From Caballeronia glebae (lineage in GTDB: Bacteria; Pseudomonadota; Gammaproteobacteria; Burkholderiales; Burkholderiaceae): DNA of 53,535 nucleotides. Where the stretch lies: the NCBI RefSeq assembly GCF_001545035.1, contig NZ_FCOJ02000051.1, forward strand, positions 1-53,535. The letters are read 5' to 3'. The notes below the pieces were generated by a model. It was not told the DNA's origin, did no database searches, and saw only the letters and a list, made by a program, of their open reading frames with translations. Of the stretch, positions 1-8,580 are shown one piece after another. The stretch's first letter is position 1. The number at the start of each line of letters is the position of its first letter. Both the position numbers and the translations under genes were made by a program.

Positions 1-24
1 TTGATACTGGGTCTTTTCGTGCAT
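1..24 (-). CDS. Possible 5' end of an IS30-type transposase (partial)
   Basis: The first 24 bases read on the minus strand as ATG followed by seven sense codons (MHEKTQYQ) running off the window edge. An AAGG-containing stretch lies just upstream. The opening resembles N-termini I associate with IS30-family transposases, and the adjoining bases 25-75 (with TGCAACACC-like sequence) could be the terminal inverted repeat and leader. With only eight codons visible this is a weak call. It could be chance. Confidence 0.25.
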
Positions 25-138
25 CGCAACACCTTATACGAAACAGGTGTTGCACTTCAGATTTGAGGCCGCCCAGCAAGCCGTCACGAACTGAGTTAAT
101 AAATGAAAGTTCGGTGTGCCGCAGTAGGGGTGAGCAAT

Positions 139-1200
139 CTAACGCCGATGCCGAAGCGTCTCGACAATTAGGGAGAGCGCAGGCGACACCTGACGGCTCG
201 TATAGTAGATATGGAGCCCGGGAAAGGTGGGACACCAATCCTTCAGAACGGATACAAGCCGGCCGCTGGCCAGATGAGGAATGGCGAGTTGTTCCGGCAC
301 GTAAGCCAATCCGGCGCCGCTCAGCGCCGCGTCGAGCACGAGATAAGTGGAATTGAACGTCCACGGGCCGTCCACTCGAATCTGCACCTTGCGTTTGCCT
401 TTGCTGAGTTCCCAGGCGTACACACCAGCGCGACTCGAAAAGCGTGTATTGATGCAGCTATGTTCGCTCAGGCCGGCAGGCAGTTTCAGCGGCGAATGTT
501 TCGACAGATAGGAAGGCGTGCCGACGATCGACATGCGAATGTCCGGCGAGATGGGAACCGCCGCCATATTCTTCGCGATCTGATCGCCGAACCGAACGCC
601 CGCGTCATAACGTTCTTCGACGATATCCGTCAACCCCGCATCGACGGTGGCATCGTCGCCCTCGTGCACCTCCCATCCGACGATCTTGCGGCTGTACAGG
701 TGCAGGATCAGGTACAGGTAAAACCATTGACCGACGACCTCGGCGGGCAAGTACGTCATATCCCAGCACGAGACTTCGCGTGTTGCGCAAGCGATGTGCG
801 TGGTCGGCGGTCGGCCAGCCTTGGGCGCTTTCGCCCGGCCCCGATGTGCAGTTTGTCCGTGCTCGCGCAGCACGCGGGCGAAGGTGGATTCGCTGGCGAT
901 ATACACGCCTTGGTCGGCCAGCATTGGCACGATGCGCGCAAGAGGCATATCGGCGAAGCGCGGCTCGTTGGCCACCCGCAGCACCTCGGCACGCTCGTCG
1001 GCGCTTAGCGCATGGGAAGGTTGCGGGCGTACCGCATGAGGTCTTCCATCGCCCGATACGAGGCCTTCGCCGGCATTCCAGCGCTGCAGGGTGCGCACGT
1101 CGATGCCGGCCGTCTGGGAGGCCAGGCGCAGCCGTGCGCCGGCCTTGTGCGCGGTGTGGATGTCGCGGGCCATCGACTGGCGATCTTCGAGGTCGATCAT
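139..1200 (-). pseudogene. Chimeric ORF: IS3-family OrfB N-terminus fused to LysR effector domain
   Basis: A single 353-codon frame carries two unrelated halves. Residues 1 to about 185 are IS3-family OrfB: a helix-turn-helix-like region, then the start of the integrase core with CWDMTYLP (first catalytic Asp) and LHLYSRKIVGWEVH. The frame then switches near nt 640-650 to the C-terminal effector-binding domain of a LysR regulator (DIVEERYDAGVRFGDQ, later YAWELSKGKRK and DWCPTFPGLHIYY). The LysR part clearly resembles the intact LysR gene at 38519-39412. Neither half can be functional as usually understood: OrfB lacks its later Asp and Glu, and the LysR part lacks its DNA-binding domain. The ORF start overlaps the orfA stop as ATGA. 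Most likely an IS insertion into a LysR gene followed by deletion of the rest of the IS. Confidence 0.8.
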
Positions 1201-1671
1201 TCGTCCTCGCCCGTGCTGAAGATCGTCGCGACTTTTTTTGATAGCACCAGCAGCGCCGCCGTCTCAGCCAACGCACGGTCCTTGCGCCGCAGCTCGCGCT
1301 CGAGTTCCTTGATGCGACGTCGGTCCTGCTGCGTCTGCTGCGGGCTGGCACGCGCCTCCTCGGGCTCGGCCAGCGCCTGCGTGGCGCTTTGCCGCCAGGG
1401 AAGCCAGCTCGTGCGGATACACACCGTTGGCGCGGCACCATGCGCTCTTGGCAGCCTCGTCCATCGCAGCGGCCGTCAGCACGGCGTCAAATCGGGCCGC
1501 CGCTGTCCAGGCCCGCTCGCGAGCGGGCCTGGACAGCGCATCACTGCGCCAGCGCTCCAGCGTCCCCACTCCCACGCCAACCTCACGTGCAACGTCCTCC
1601 AACGCCGCGCTCTCCGGCGGCAGCAACCGCGCAACCGCTCTGTCCTTGAATGCTTGTCCGTATTTTGCCAA
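1197..1671 (-). pseudogene. IS3-family transposase OrfA, frameshifted
   Basis: OrfA begins around 1671 (TTG; MAKYGQAFKDRAV), with a helix-turn-helix segment VGVGVGTLERWRSDAL. The reading continues to about ELASLAA (near 1390-1400), where the frame changes. The rest (RQSATQALAEPEEARA, then the leucine-zipper-like RRIKELERELRRKDRAL and LLVLSKKVATIF) lies in another minus frame ending at 1197. An indel near 1395 is therefore implied. The stop overlaps the orfB start as ATGA, the normal arrangement in this family. A 38-bp palindrome sits inside the coding region. The protein is normally a DNA-binding partner of OrfB. This copy is likely dead unless the shift is a sequencing error. Confidence 0.75.
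1501..1538. repeat. 38-bp perfect palindrome inside orfA
   Basis: The two 19-base arms (cgctgtccaggcccgctcg and its exact reverse complement) meet with no spacer at 1519/1520. Because of the symmetry, both strands encode the same short peptide (core SRPARERAWTA) in one frame each. It lies just after the OrfA helix-turn-helix codons. A perfect zero-loop palindrome of this length is unusual in coding sequence. Confidence 0.95.
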
Positions 1672-1711
1672 TTCGTTTTCTCATCATCGCCCCCGGTTCA
1701 TTGATTCTATT

Positions 1712-1732
1712 GGAGCGACAAGTATTCTGACA
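1712..1732 (-). repeat. Likely left terminal inverted repeat of the IS3-family element
   Basis: Read on the minus strand this is TGTCAGAATACTTGTCGCTCC, starting with the TG dinucleotide typical of IS3 ends and lying about 40 bp before the orfA start. The matching right repeat is not present in the window because the element is truncated at the LysR junction. A run of seven G follows on the outer side. Confidence 0.5.
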
Positions 1733-1799
1733 CGGGGGGGAACCGCTGACCCATGGATGCCAACGGAGTAAGCAGCGGTCTGATTTAAGCAGAGGCCCG

Positions 1800-1990
1800 C
1801 GGGAAAGCGATGGCAGAATGGTAGGCAGTGGATAGAAGATGCCGATGCACCTTAGCGCGCGGCCGTGGATCAGCAATGTACGGGTAGGTACGTCCGCGCT
1901 GATCCCAAGGAGCACGTTCTTGCTGCCGCTGGGGTGCTTAAGCGCACTGATGCCGGGTCCGAAAGCGTCCATTCCATAACTCTTGACGTT
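1800..1990 (-). pseudogene. IS110-family transposase remnant
   Basis: In one minus frame, bases about 1855-1940 read KHPSGSKNVLLGIS then TRTLLIHGRA. This matches the order and spacing of the C-terminal IS110/IS1111 signature (HSSGGK, LGIS, RTLLIHGAR). Sequence on either side is scrambled or frameshifted and no full ORF exists. It would be a decayed scrap of a serine-type IS110 transposase next to the IS3 remnant. The call rests on one motif pair read by eye. Confidence 0.5.
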
Positions 1991-2860
1991 GGATCGCATG
2001 CACACGCGAGCAGACCAGTCTGCCAGAACCCTGCCGACTGCGGGTCGTATGCGCGGTCACTATCCCCGGGATGAATATAATCGAAAAAACTGTCCGAACG
2101 AACGGGGCCACCTCTGAACGCGCGTGAAGGAATTCGGGGCTTCGGCGTGTGTTTCAAAGACGTGCGCCGCAGCGTGGCGAGAAAACTGCGCCTCGCCCAG
2201 CTACGCCCGGAAAGGCAGCTGATTCACTTGCCACAGAAATGCAGGATGTTGAGCAAGACAACCGTCTCACAATTTGTCAGATCTAGTTCAACCTGGTACT
2301 TCAGCAAACGACAACAGGACAAGGACAGCAAGTCCCACCGAGGGACCACCGGTAGATCCGCACTTAAACCGTATGGAATTCTGCGCATCGGAGACTGGAT
2401 GCGTCGGCGGTTAGCTTAGCTTACCCACTAAGAAGAATAATCAACTGTACGCGGCGGAGTTCACAGCGCAAACTAGCCTCACAAGATGGCTATTAGCCGA
2501 ATAGGCACGGAGACAACTTTCTATGAGCCCGTCCACCGCAATGGTGGCGTGTGCCGCGCCAATCTGCTGTTGATCGGGGACGCTTTCCGGACAACAGTCA
2601 AGCCTCAAAGCGCTATCTCGTGCGGAGCGAGATGTCAAAGAGGCTCGGTGCCACCAACGAGTTTGTACCGAGGCAGTCTCTCATTCGCCAGAAGGCGAAG
2701 TTTTATTCGTCCTGATGTGCGCATCAACAGCAGCTATCGGCAAGCAGCCGTGCGCTGCGTGGGCGTTCAACACCGGCGACTGCGGTAACACTCTCCCGCG
2801 CGGCGTAGTGATGAGCTTCTATGCGAGTGACTAGTGTGGTGTCTTATCAGGGGACTTCGG
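1991..2860. other. About 870 bp without a recognisable gene
   Basis: Short open frames exist on both strands (for example 2147-2419 on the plus strand), but none shows a domain, a good ribosome-binding site or protein-like composition that I recognise. The stretch separates the IS debris from the MFS gene and presumably contains the promoter of the 2861-11977 gene run. No clear operator or terminator was identified. Confidence 0.5.
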
Positions 2861-4249
2861 ATGAGCAATAGAGTGAATGCTGGTGCGCGGCTTGATCGCC
2901 TTCCGATCGGCCCTTTCCATACGCGCGTCTTATGGCTAATCGGAATGGGTATGTTTTTTGACTCATTCGATAATACGCTTTCAAGTTCGGTCCTTGCCGC
3001 AATGCTCAAAAGCGGCTGGTCAACGTTGCAGCTGAATTCCGTTTTCATGTCTTCAACGTTCGTCGGCCTGACAATTGGTGCAGCACTCGCAGGCTGGTTG
3101 AGCGACAAGTTTGGACGCCGCTTCGCTTACCAGTTCAACCTTGCGATCTTCGGTGGAATGGCGCTTGTGTCGGCACTCGCCCCATCGATGCCGTGGCTCA
3201 TCGCTGCTCGCTTCATTATGGGCATTGGGATGGGTGCTGAGTACGTCATGGGGTACGGCCTCATCATTGAATTTGTTCCTCCGTCGCATCGCGGCAGATA
3301 CCTGGGCAAACTCGCGCTAATTGGAGGCTCGGGTGTCTTCGTTACTGCAGTGGTCGCAACATTGGTTGTTCCTTGGATCGGATGGCGCCCAATGTTCGTG
3401 ATTGGCGGTATCGGTACCCTTTGGGTCTGGTGGATGCGTCGTCACCTCCCCGAGTCACCCCGTTGGTTGGAGCGTGTGGGTCGCCATGCTGAGGCGGAGG
3501 AGATTATGCGGGCGATCGAAAAGGACGCCGGCGTCACGACGCCGCTTTCGTCTGCTCCGCAAGCGACAGCGCCGGCCAAAGAGCCGCATTGGGTACCACT
3601 TTCCACGCTTTTCTCGAGGACCGTCATCCGGCGTACCTTGCTTGCTATCGTGGTCAACGTTGTCTGTCTGTTTGGATCGTATAGTCTCACCGGATGGATG
3701 CCAACGTTCTTTGTCAAGCAAGGTATGAGCGTGACCCATTCGCTGGGCTTCACGGCGGCAATGATGGGCGGCTGGATTGCGGGACCGCTGTTCCTTTCGT
3801 ACGTCTCGGACAAGATGGGACGACGTACTGCGATCATGGTCTTTGCGGGCGTGTGTGCTTGCCTGGGAGCGATCTACCCGTTCCTCACATCGGCAACAGC
3901 GATCATCTCGTGCGGCTTCCTGCTCGTATCGTCAGTGGCAATATTCCTGACCCTCGGTCTGGGTATGACACCAGAAATGTTTCCGACGGAATATAGATTC
4001 CGTGGGGGCGGCGTGGCTCAAATGTTTGGACGACTTGGTTTGATTGGTTCGCCCTTCATCGTGCTTGAGTTATTCAACCGCTTCGGAATCTCCGGCGTTG
4101 TTTTCGCCATCTCTGGAGCATATATCTTCATCGCGATTCTGATCATGGTGGCTGGTATCGAGACCAATCAACAATCTCTCGAGGCATTGGAGCCTGAGGA
4201 ATTGCCTGAGGCGGAGACTGCGCTCGCGACGACCGCGACTCGACGCTAA
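2861..4249 (+). CDS. MFS transporter, metabolite:H+ symporter type
   Basis: About 462 residues with twelve apparent hydrophobic segments, an inner-membrane secondary transporter. The first segment holds FFDSFD, and loop 2-3 carries the MFS signature GWLSDKFGRR. A related loop (YVSDKMGRR) follows the central cytoplasmic loop, and LPESPRWL is the usual end of the N-terminal half. The ATG at 2861 is preferred over an upstream GTG at 2834 because GGGGA lies about 7-10 bases before it and it gives a normal N-terminus. It is the first gene of a plus-strand run of catabolic enzymes, so it probably imports the substrate, likely an organic acid or similar small molecule. The substrate cannot be read from sequence. 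Confidence 0.88.
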   Translation: MSNRVNAGARLDRLPIGPFHTRVLWLIGMGMFFDSFDNTLSSSVLAAMLKSGWSTLQLNSVFMSSTFVGLTIGAALAGWLSDKFGRRFAYQFNLAIFGGMALVSALAPSMPWLIAARFIMGIGMGAEYVMGYGLIIEFVPPSHRGRYLGKLALIGGSGVFVTAVVATLVVPWIGWRPMFVIGGIGTLWVWWMRRHLPESPRWLERVGRHAEAEEIMRAIEKDAGVTTPLSSAPQATAPAKEPHWVPLSTLFSRTVIRRTLLAIVVNVVCLFGSYSLTGWMPTFFVKQGMSVTHSLGFTAAMMGGWIAGPLFLSYVSDKMGRRTAIMVFAGVCACLGAIYPFLTSATAIISCGFLLVSSVAIFLTLGLGMTPEMFPTEYRFRGGGVAQMFGRLGLIGSPFIVLELFNRFGISGVVFAISGAYIFIAILIMVAGIETNQQSLEALEPEELPEAETALATTATRR

Positions 4250-4383
4250 CAAACGACGAGATTGCGACGTATCAGGCAATGCATTGGGCGCGCCGGCGAG
4301 GGCGCTCATAGGGCTTACTAGTAACTACAGAGTGAGTTGTCTGCATTAAATTGACGGCTAAACACTGAAGAGGAAATCCGGAC

Positions 4384-5403
4384 ATGCGCGGTATTGTCTT
4401 TCGCGGTGGCTCTACTCTCGAACTTGCAACCTTTCCGGATCCAACCCCGGGCGTCGGCGAAGTTGTTCTCGAAATCAAGGCTTCCGGGATGTGCGGAAGC
4501 GACCTGCACTGGTATCGTCGTCCGGCTGGAGAAGTTCCGCCGGTCATTGCCGGTCATGAGCCGTGTGGAGTGGTCGTCGCAGTCGGCCCGGGCGCGGTTG
4601 GACCTCATGCACGGATTGGCGCACGTGTGATGGTGCATCACTACAGCGGATGCATGGGTTGCCCGGACTGCCGTTCGGGATGGCCTCAGATGTGCCGTAC
4701 CGCACCGATCACGGTGTATGGAACGGACGCTCATGGCGCACACGCTCCCTACATGAAAGTTCGGGCCGATACGCTCGTTCCGCTGAATGAGCGGCTCAGC
4801 TTCGAGGCAGGCGCCGCCATCTCGTGTGGAACCGGTACAGCCTGGGGCGCATTTGAGCGCATCGACCTATCTGGCCGCGATACCGTTGCGGTGTTTGGTC
4901 AGGGACCCGTGGGTCTATCCGCAACGATGCTTGCAAAGGCTCAAGGCGCTCGCGTCATCGCACTTGATATCGATGAAAGTCGCCGCAAAACGGCAAAAGA
5001 ATTCGGCGCCGATGCGGTGATCAATCCCCTCGACGGACCGGTTGCCGAGGCAATTCGGGAGCTGACCGGTGGTAAAGGCGTAAGCGTTGCGTTGGAAACA
5101 TCGGGAGCTGCTGCGGCAAATCGGGACGCACTTGACTCAGTAAGCCCTTGGGGAACCGTGTGTCTGGTCGGGATCGGCTCGGAATTCAGCCTGTCGCTGG
5201 CCAAGTATCTACGCACTCAAGTTCGCATTCTGACGTCGTGGACGATGTCGGTCCAGGGACAGCGGGCATGTGCCGACTTCGTCGTAGACCGGGGACTCAA
5301 TCTCGACGCATTGTTCACCGACCGTTGGCGCTTGGATCAAGCGCAAGAAGCTTATCAAGTCTTTAACCGTCAAAGCGGCGGCAAAGGCGTGTTCTTGATG
5401 TAG
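4384..5403 (+). CDS. Zinc-dependent alcohol dehydrogenase (MDR family)
   Basis: A 339-residue medium-chain dehydrogenase. Catalytic zinc ligands are visible at C37 (GMCGSDLH) and H58-E59 (AGHEP). The structural zinc site is C90, C93, C96 and C104. The Rossmann glycine motif GQGPVG is at about 172-177, followed by the acidic residue in ALDID that favours NAD(H). The family includes threonine, sorbitol and other polyol or secondary-alcohol dehydrogenases. An AGAGGAAA ribosome-binding sequence precedes the ATG. It lies between the MFS gene and an aldehyde dehydrogenase gene, so it probably performs the first alcohol oxidation in this pathway. Substrate unknown. Confidence 0.88.
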   Translation: MRGIVFRGGSTLELATFPDPTPGVGEVVLEIKASGMCGSDLHWYRRPAGEVPPVIAGHEPCGVVVAVGPGAVGPHARIGARVMVHHYSGCMGCPDCRSGWPQMCRTAPITVYGTDAHGAHAPYMKVRADTLVPLNERLSFEAGAAISCGTGTAWGAFERIDLSGRDTVAVFGQGPVGLSATMLAKAQGARVIALDIDESRRKTAKEFGADAVINPLDGPVAEAIRELTGGKGVSVALETSGAAAANRDALDSVSPWGTVCLVGIGSEFSLSLAKYLRTQVRILTSWTMSVQGQRACADFVVDRGLNLDALFTDRWRLDQAQEAYQVFNRQSGGKGVFLM

Positions 5404-5459
5404 TCCCGGCGGTCGTAATTGCCAGTCGCTCCACAGGAATATAGATAATAGGGAATCGA

Positions 5460-6917
5460 ATGAGCACTACCAGAGCAGAAGCGGCCAGACGGTATCCGAA
5501 GTTGGGGCAGCTCATCGCAGGTAAGATGAGATACGCAAGCGGTCAACCGTCCTTGAATGTCATTGATCCCACGACTGGCTTGGCTCTCGGTCCTGTGCCG
5601 ATGGCGACGGAAGGCGACGTTGATGAAGCGCTTGCTGCGACGAGCAAGGGTTTCGACACCTGGCGAAATACATCTGCGTTCGAGCGCAGCAAACTTATGC
5701 GGCGCGTTGCGGATCGTATGCGCGAGCGAGCGGAAGCCCTCGCTGAACTCTTGGTCCTGGAATTAGGTAAGCCGTGGAATGAGGCGCTTGGAGAGGTCGA
5801 AGTGGCGGCTGGGATGTGGGAGTGGGCGGCTGAGGAGGGTAGACGCGCGTACGGACGCGTCATACCGTCAAGAGAATTAAACGCGCGCCAGATGGCGCTT
5901 GTTGAACCTGTGGGTCCTGTTGCCGCCTTCGTCACCTGGAATGGGCCGCTAGTTACGCCCTCACGAAAGATGTCAGGCGCTCTGGGCGCGGGCTGTTCGA
6001 TCGTGCTTCGCGCTTCCGAAGAGGTACCGGCATGCGCGTTCGCGCTAGGCCAGATTGTGTACGAATGCGGTCTGCCAACTGGCGTGCTGTCGGTGCTTGC
6101 AGGCGAACCCGTGATGATGTCCAACAAGTTGCTCGGAAGTCCTGTGGTGCGTGCCGTTACGTTTACCGGTTCGACCGCCGTTGGGAAGTTGCTGTCGCAA
6201 CAGGCCGTCGCACACATGAAGCGTCCGATCATGGAGTTAGGCGGTCACGGACCCGTGTTGGCTTTCGAGGGTATTGACGTTCAAACATTCGCCAAACGCG
6301 CGGTTGCCGCCAAGTTCGCCAACTCGGGACAGGTCTGTTTCGCCCCGACACGCTTCTATGTGCAACGCTCAATCTACGCGGATGTTGTGGACGCTATGAC
6401 CGCGGAGGCGAAGCAGATCGTCGTGGGGTGCGGCTTTGATTCAACGACGCAGATGGGGCCACTGAAAAGCGAAAGAGGTCTCAAAGCAATCGAGGATCTC
6501 GTTGCCGATGCCAAGCAGCGCGGGCTGAGCATAACCACCGGCGGTAAGAGGATCGATCGCCCGGGGTTCTTCTACGAACCCACTATTGTTGCCGATGCGA
6601 CCGTTGAAGCGAAGCTGTCAAACGCCGAGCCATTTGGCCCGATCGCGGCATTGACGCCGTTTGATACCTATGATCAAGCAATAGCCTTGTCGAACCGACT
6701 GCCCTACGGCCTCGGCGCTTACGTGCATGCGCGCGAATTCGAAACTCTCCACCGCGCGGTGCATGACCTCGAAGCGGGCAATGTTATCTGCAACGGCTGG
6801 CGCGTCACTTATCCGGAAACGCCATTCGGCGGTCATAAAGAGAGCGGGATGTTTTCAGAAGGCGGCATCGAAGGCCTTCGGGCGTTTCAGAACATCAAGT
6901 ACGCTTCAATGACTTGA
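5460..6917 (+). CDS. NAD(P)-dependent aldehyde dehydrogenase (first copy)
   Basis: A 485-residue ALDH-superfamily enzyme oxidising an aldehyde to an acid. The cofactor-loop FTGSTAVGK is at 235-243, general base E259 in ELGGHGP, and nucleophile C293 in SGQVCFAP. The usual PWN motif is TWNGP (about 159-163), and the lysine normally found in VLKPSE is replaced by arginine (VLRASEE, R184). That residue contacts the cofactor in characterised ALDHs, so cofactor use may be altered. An AGGGAA site precedes the ATG. It sits 56 bp after the alcohol dehydrogenase gene, which suggests sequential alcohol-to-aldehyde-to-acid oxidation. Confidence 0.9.
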   Translation: MSTTRAEAARRYPKLGQLIAGKMRYASGQPSLNVIDPTTGLALGPVPMATEGDVDEALAATSKGFDTWRNTSAFERSKLMRRVADRMRERAEALAELLVLELGKPWNEALGEVEVAAGMWEWAAEEGRRAYGRVIPSRELNARQMALVEPVGPVAAFVTWNGPLVTPSRKMSGALGAGCSIVLRASEEVPACAFALGQIVYECGLPTGVLSVLAGEPVMMSNKLLGSPVVRAVTFTGSTAVGKLLSQQAVAHMKRPIMELGGHGPVLAFEGIDVQTFAKRAVAAKFANSGQVCFAPTRFYVQRSIYADVVDAMTAEAKQIVVGCGFDSTTQMGPLKSERGLKAIEDLVADAKQRGLSITTGGKRIDRPGFFYEPTIVADATVEAKLSNAEPFGPIAALTPFDTYDQAIALSNRLPYGLGAYVHAREFETLHRAVHDLEAGNVICNGWRVTYPETPFGGHKESGMFSEGGIEGLRAFQNIKYASMT

Positions 6918-7033
6918 TGCGCGCTGAAGTCAGCGAAACTTACCAAGCTGGCGGGTAAAACGAACTGTACTTAAACAAGTGCGACGCGCAGAATCAAAAC
7001 GACGATAAGCCCTGGTTACCGAGCAACTCCTTC

Positions 7034-8425
7034 ATGAAAGACGAACTGGACCTCTGCCATCACTTTGCCGACTTCGCAGCGAATACACGCTACGAAGATC
7101 TGCCCGACGACGCAATCGAATCTGCGAAGAAGACTATTCTCGACACCTTGGGCGTGACATTGGCTGCGAGTGGTATGGAGCCTGCGGTGAAAGCGTTGGT
7201 AGAACTGCTCGAACAAAGCGGCGGAAGCGCAGAGAGCACGGTCCTCGGTTTCGGCGGCAAACTGCCGGCAATTTCCGCAGCATTTGCTAACGGTTCGATG
7301 GCTCACTGTCTGGACTTCGACGACCAAACTCCGTGGGGCGCACACGCAGCGAGCTCGATCGTGCCGTCCGTTTTTGCATTAGCCGAACGCATGGGTGGGG
7401 TGTCGGGCAAAAAGATCATCACCGCCGTCGCCATCGGGCAGGATCTTTTCGCACGCCTGCGTTGCAATGTCGGCTGGAATCAGAACTGGAACCTGTCGTC
7501 GATGGTCGGCGCATTCTCCGCAACGGCGTCCGCGGCTCATATACTCGGACTGTCCGCCAGGCAGACCTCACATGCGTTCGGTATCGCGAGCCAGCAGTCG
7601 TGCGGGACGATGGAAGTGATCTTCGCAACCGGCAGTGACTTGCGTGGCATGTACGCCGGATTCACTGCGAAGGGTGTCGTCATTGCCGCCTTGCTCGCGC
7701 AGAAAGGCATTACGGGCATAGACACGTTGTTCGAAGGAAAAGCCGGGATATTCAACGTTTATTTCGGCGGGAAGTACGATCGCGAGAAGATGCTTGACGG
7801 GCTAGGGGAGCAGTTTCTCGGAAGCACGACGCTCTATAAGGCATGGCCCGCAGTCGGGAATTCCCATACCTATATTCACGCCGTCATCGAGTTGATGAAG
7901 GAGAAGCAGATCGCTGCGAAAGACATCGAGACGATTCGGACCTATGTTGGCGATTTCACGTACACCATGTGCACGCCGCTCGACGTCCGCCGCGCGCCGG
8001 CCACGCTCGTCGATGCAAAGATGAGCTTGCCGTTCATCGTGGGCATTGCGGCGAGCAGGGGAAAAATGGACATAGCCGATTTCACTGTGAAAGCGCTGAA
8101 AGATCCCGATGTGCTCGCGATGGCGTCCAAGGTGACGCCAGTACAGGACCCGAGCCAGAACTGGACGTTCAAGCTGCCTGACGGCCGAATCGAGATTGCG
8201 ACGAAAGACGGCCAGGTGTTCGAGCGGCTCGGAAGCAAGGTTCCTGGCAGCCCCGAAGCACCACTTACCTGGAAGCATCTCTCCGAGAAGTTTGCAAGTT
8301 GCGCATCCGTTGCGGCCGTGGCTCCGTCGGATGCCGGCATCGAAAAGGCTGAGCGAATGATCCGTCGGCTCGAAGCTGTCGGTGACGCTACTGACGTACT
8401 GCGAGCCGTAGCCGAAAGGTCATAG
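7034..8425 (+). CDS. MmgE/PrpD family protein
   Basis: A 463-residue protein of the MmgE/PrpD family, which includes 2-methylcitrate dehydratase, cis-aconitate decarboxylase-like enzymes and iminodisuccinate epimerase. The family pattern is clear: helical N-terminus with ILDTLGVTLAA, then NGSMAHCLDFDD and GAHAASSIVPS, a central helical region (FGIASQQSCG, RGMYAGFTAKG), and a C-terminal lid region with KAWPAVGNSHTYIHAVIEL. The family acts on small di- or tricarboxylates. Its position between ALDH and bicupin genes suggests dehydration, epimerisation or isomerisation of a carboxylate intermediate. It is not the methylcitrate-cycle PrpD as judged by context: no prpB, prpC or acnD is nearby. Confidence 0.85.
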   Translation: MKDELDLCHHFADFAANTRYEDLPDDAIESAKKTILDTLGVTLAASGMEPAVKALVELLEQSGGSAESTVLGFGGKLPAISAAFANGSMAHCLDFDDQTPWGAHAASSIVPSVFALAERMGGVSGKKIITAVAIGQDLFARLRCNVGWNQNWNLSSMVGAFSATASAAHILGLSARQTSHAFGIASQQSCGTMEVIFATGSDLRGMYAGFTAKGVVIAALLAQKGITGIDTLFEGKAGIFNVYFGGKYDREKMLDGLGEQFLGSTTLYKAWPAVGNSHTYIHAVIELMKEKQIAAKDIETIRTYVGDFTYTMCTPLDVRRAPATLVDAKMSLPFIVGIAASRGKMDIADFTVKALKDPDVLAMASKVTPVQDPSQNWTFKLPDGRIEIATKDGQVFERLGSKVPGSPEAPLTWKHLSEKFASCASVAAVAPSDAGIEKAERMIRRLEAVGDATDVLRAVAERS

Positions 8426-8580
8426 CAGGGAATGAACCGCGTGAAGCGGTGTTATTCGTCAGCGCAACGGGGAATGTGTATCGAACGCAGGAATCCTAAT
8501 GGTTCCAACGAATTTGAATTTGCGCCGTCGGGCGCATCCGCAATGAAACGCGGGCATGTAATGACCGTAAGGAGGATCAA

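Larger units (their letters stand above)
640..1732 (-). mobile_element. IS3-family element, right part deleted
   Basis: The element reads leftward from a terminal repeat at about 1712-1732, through orfA and the first half of orfB, and stops abruptly near 640 at the LysR junction. The missing half of orfB and the second inverted repeat mean it cannot move by itself. The breakpoint position is inferred from where OrfB-like residues end (about HEGDDA) and LysR-like residues begin (about GLTDIVEE). Confidence 0.7.

Noticed and set aside
211..1008. Long plus-strand frame opposite the chimeric ORF
   Set aside because: It is antisense to clear OrfB and LysR sequence and shows no domain of its own.
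2147..2419. 90-codon plus-strand frame in the region before the MFS gene
   Set aside because: No recognisable domain, no convincing ribosome-binding site and Ser/Arg-rich composition typical of spurious frames.
7034..8425. Assignment as 2-methylcitrate dehydratase (prpD)
   Set aside because: No prpB, prpC, acnD or prpF nearby. The family is broad, so only the family name is supported.
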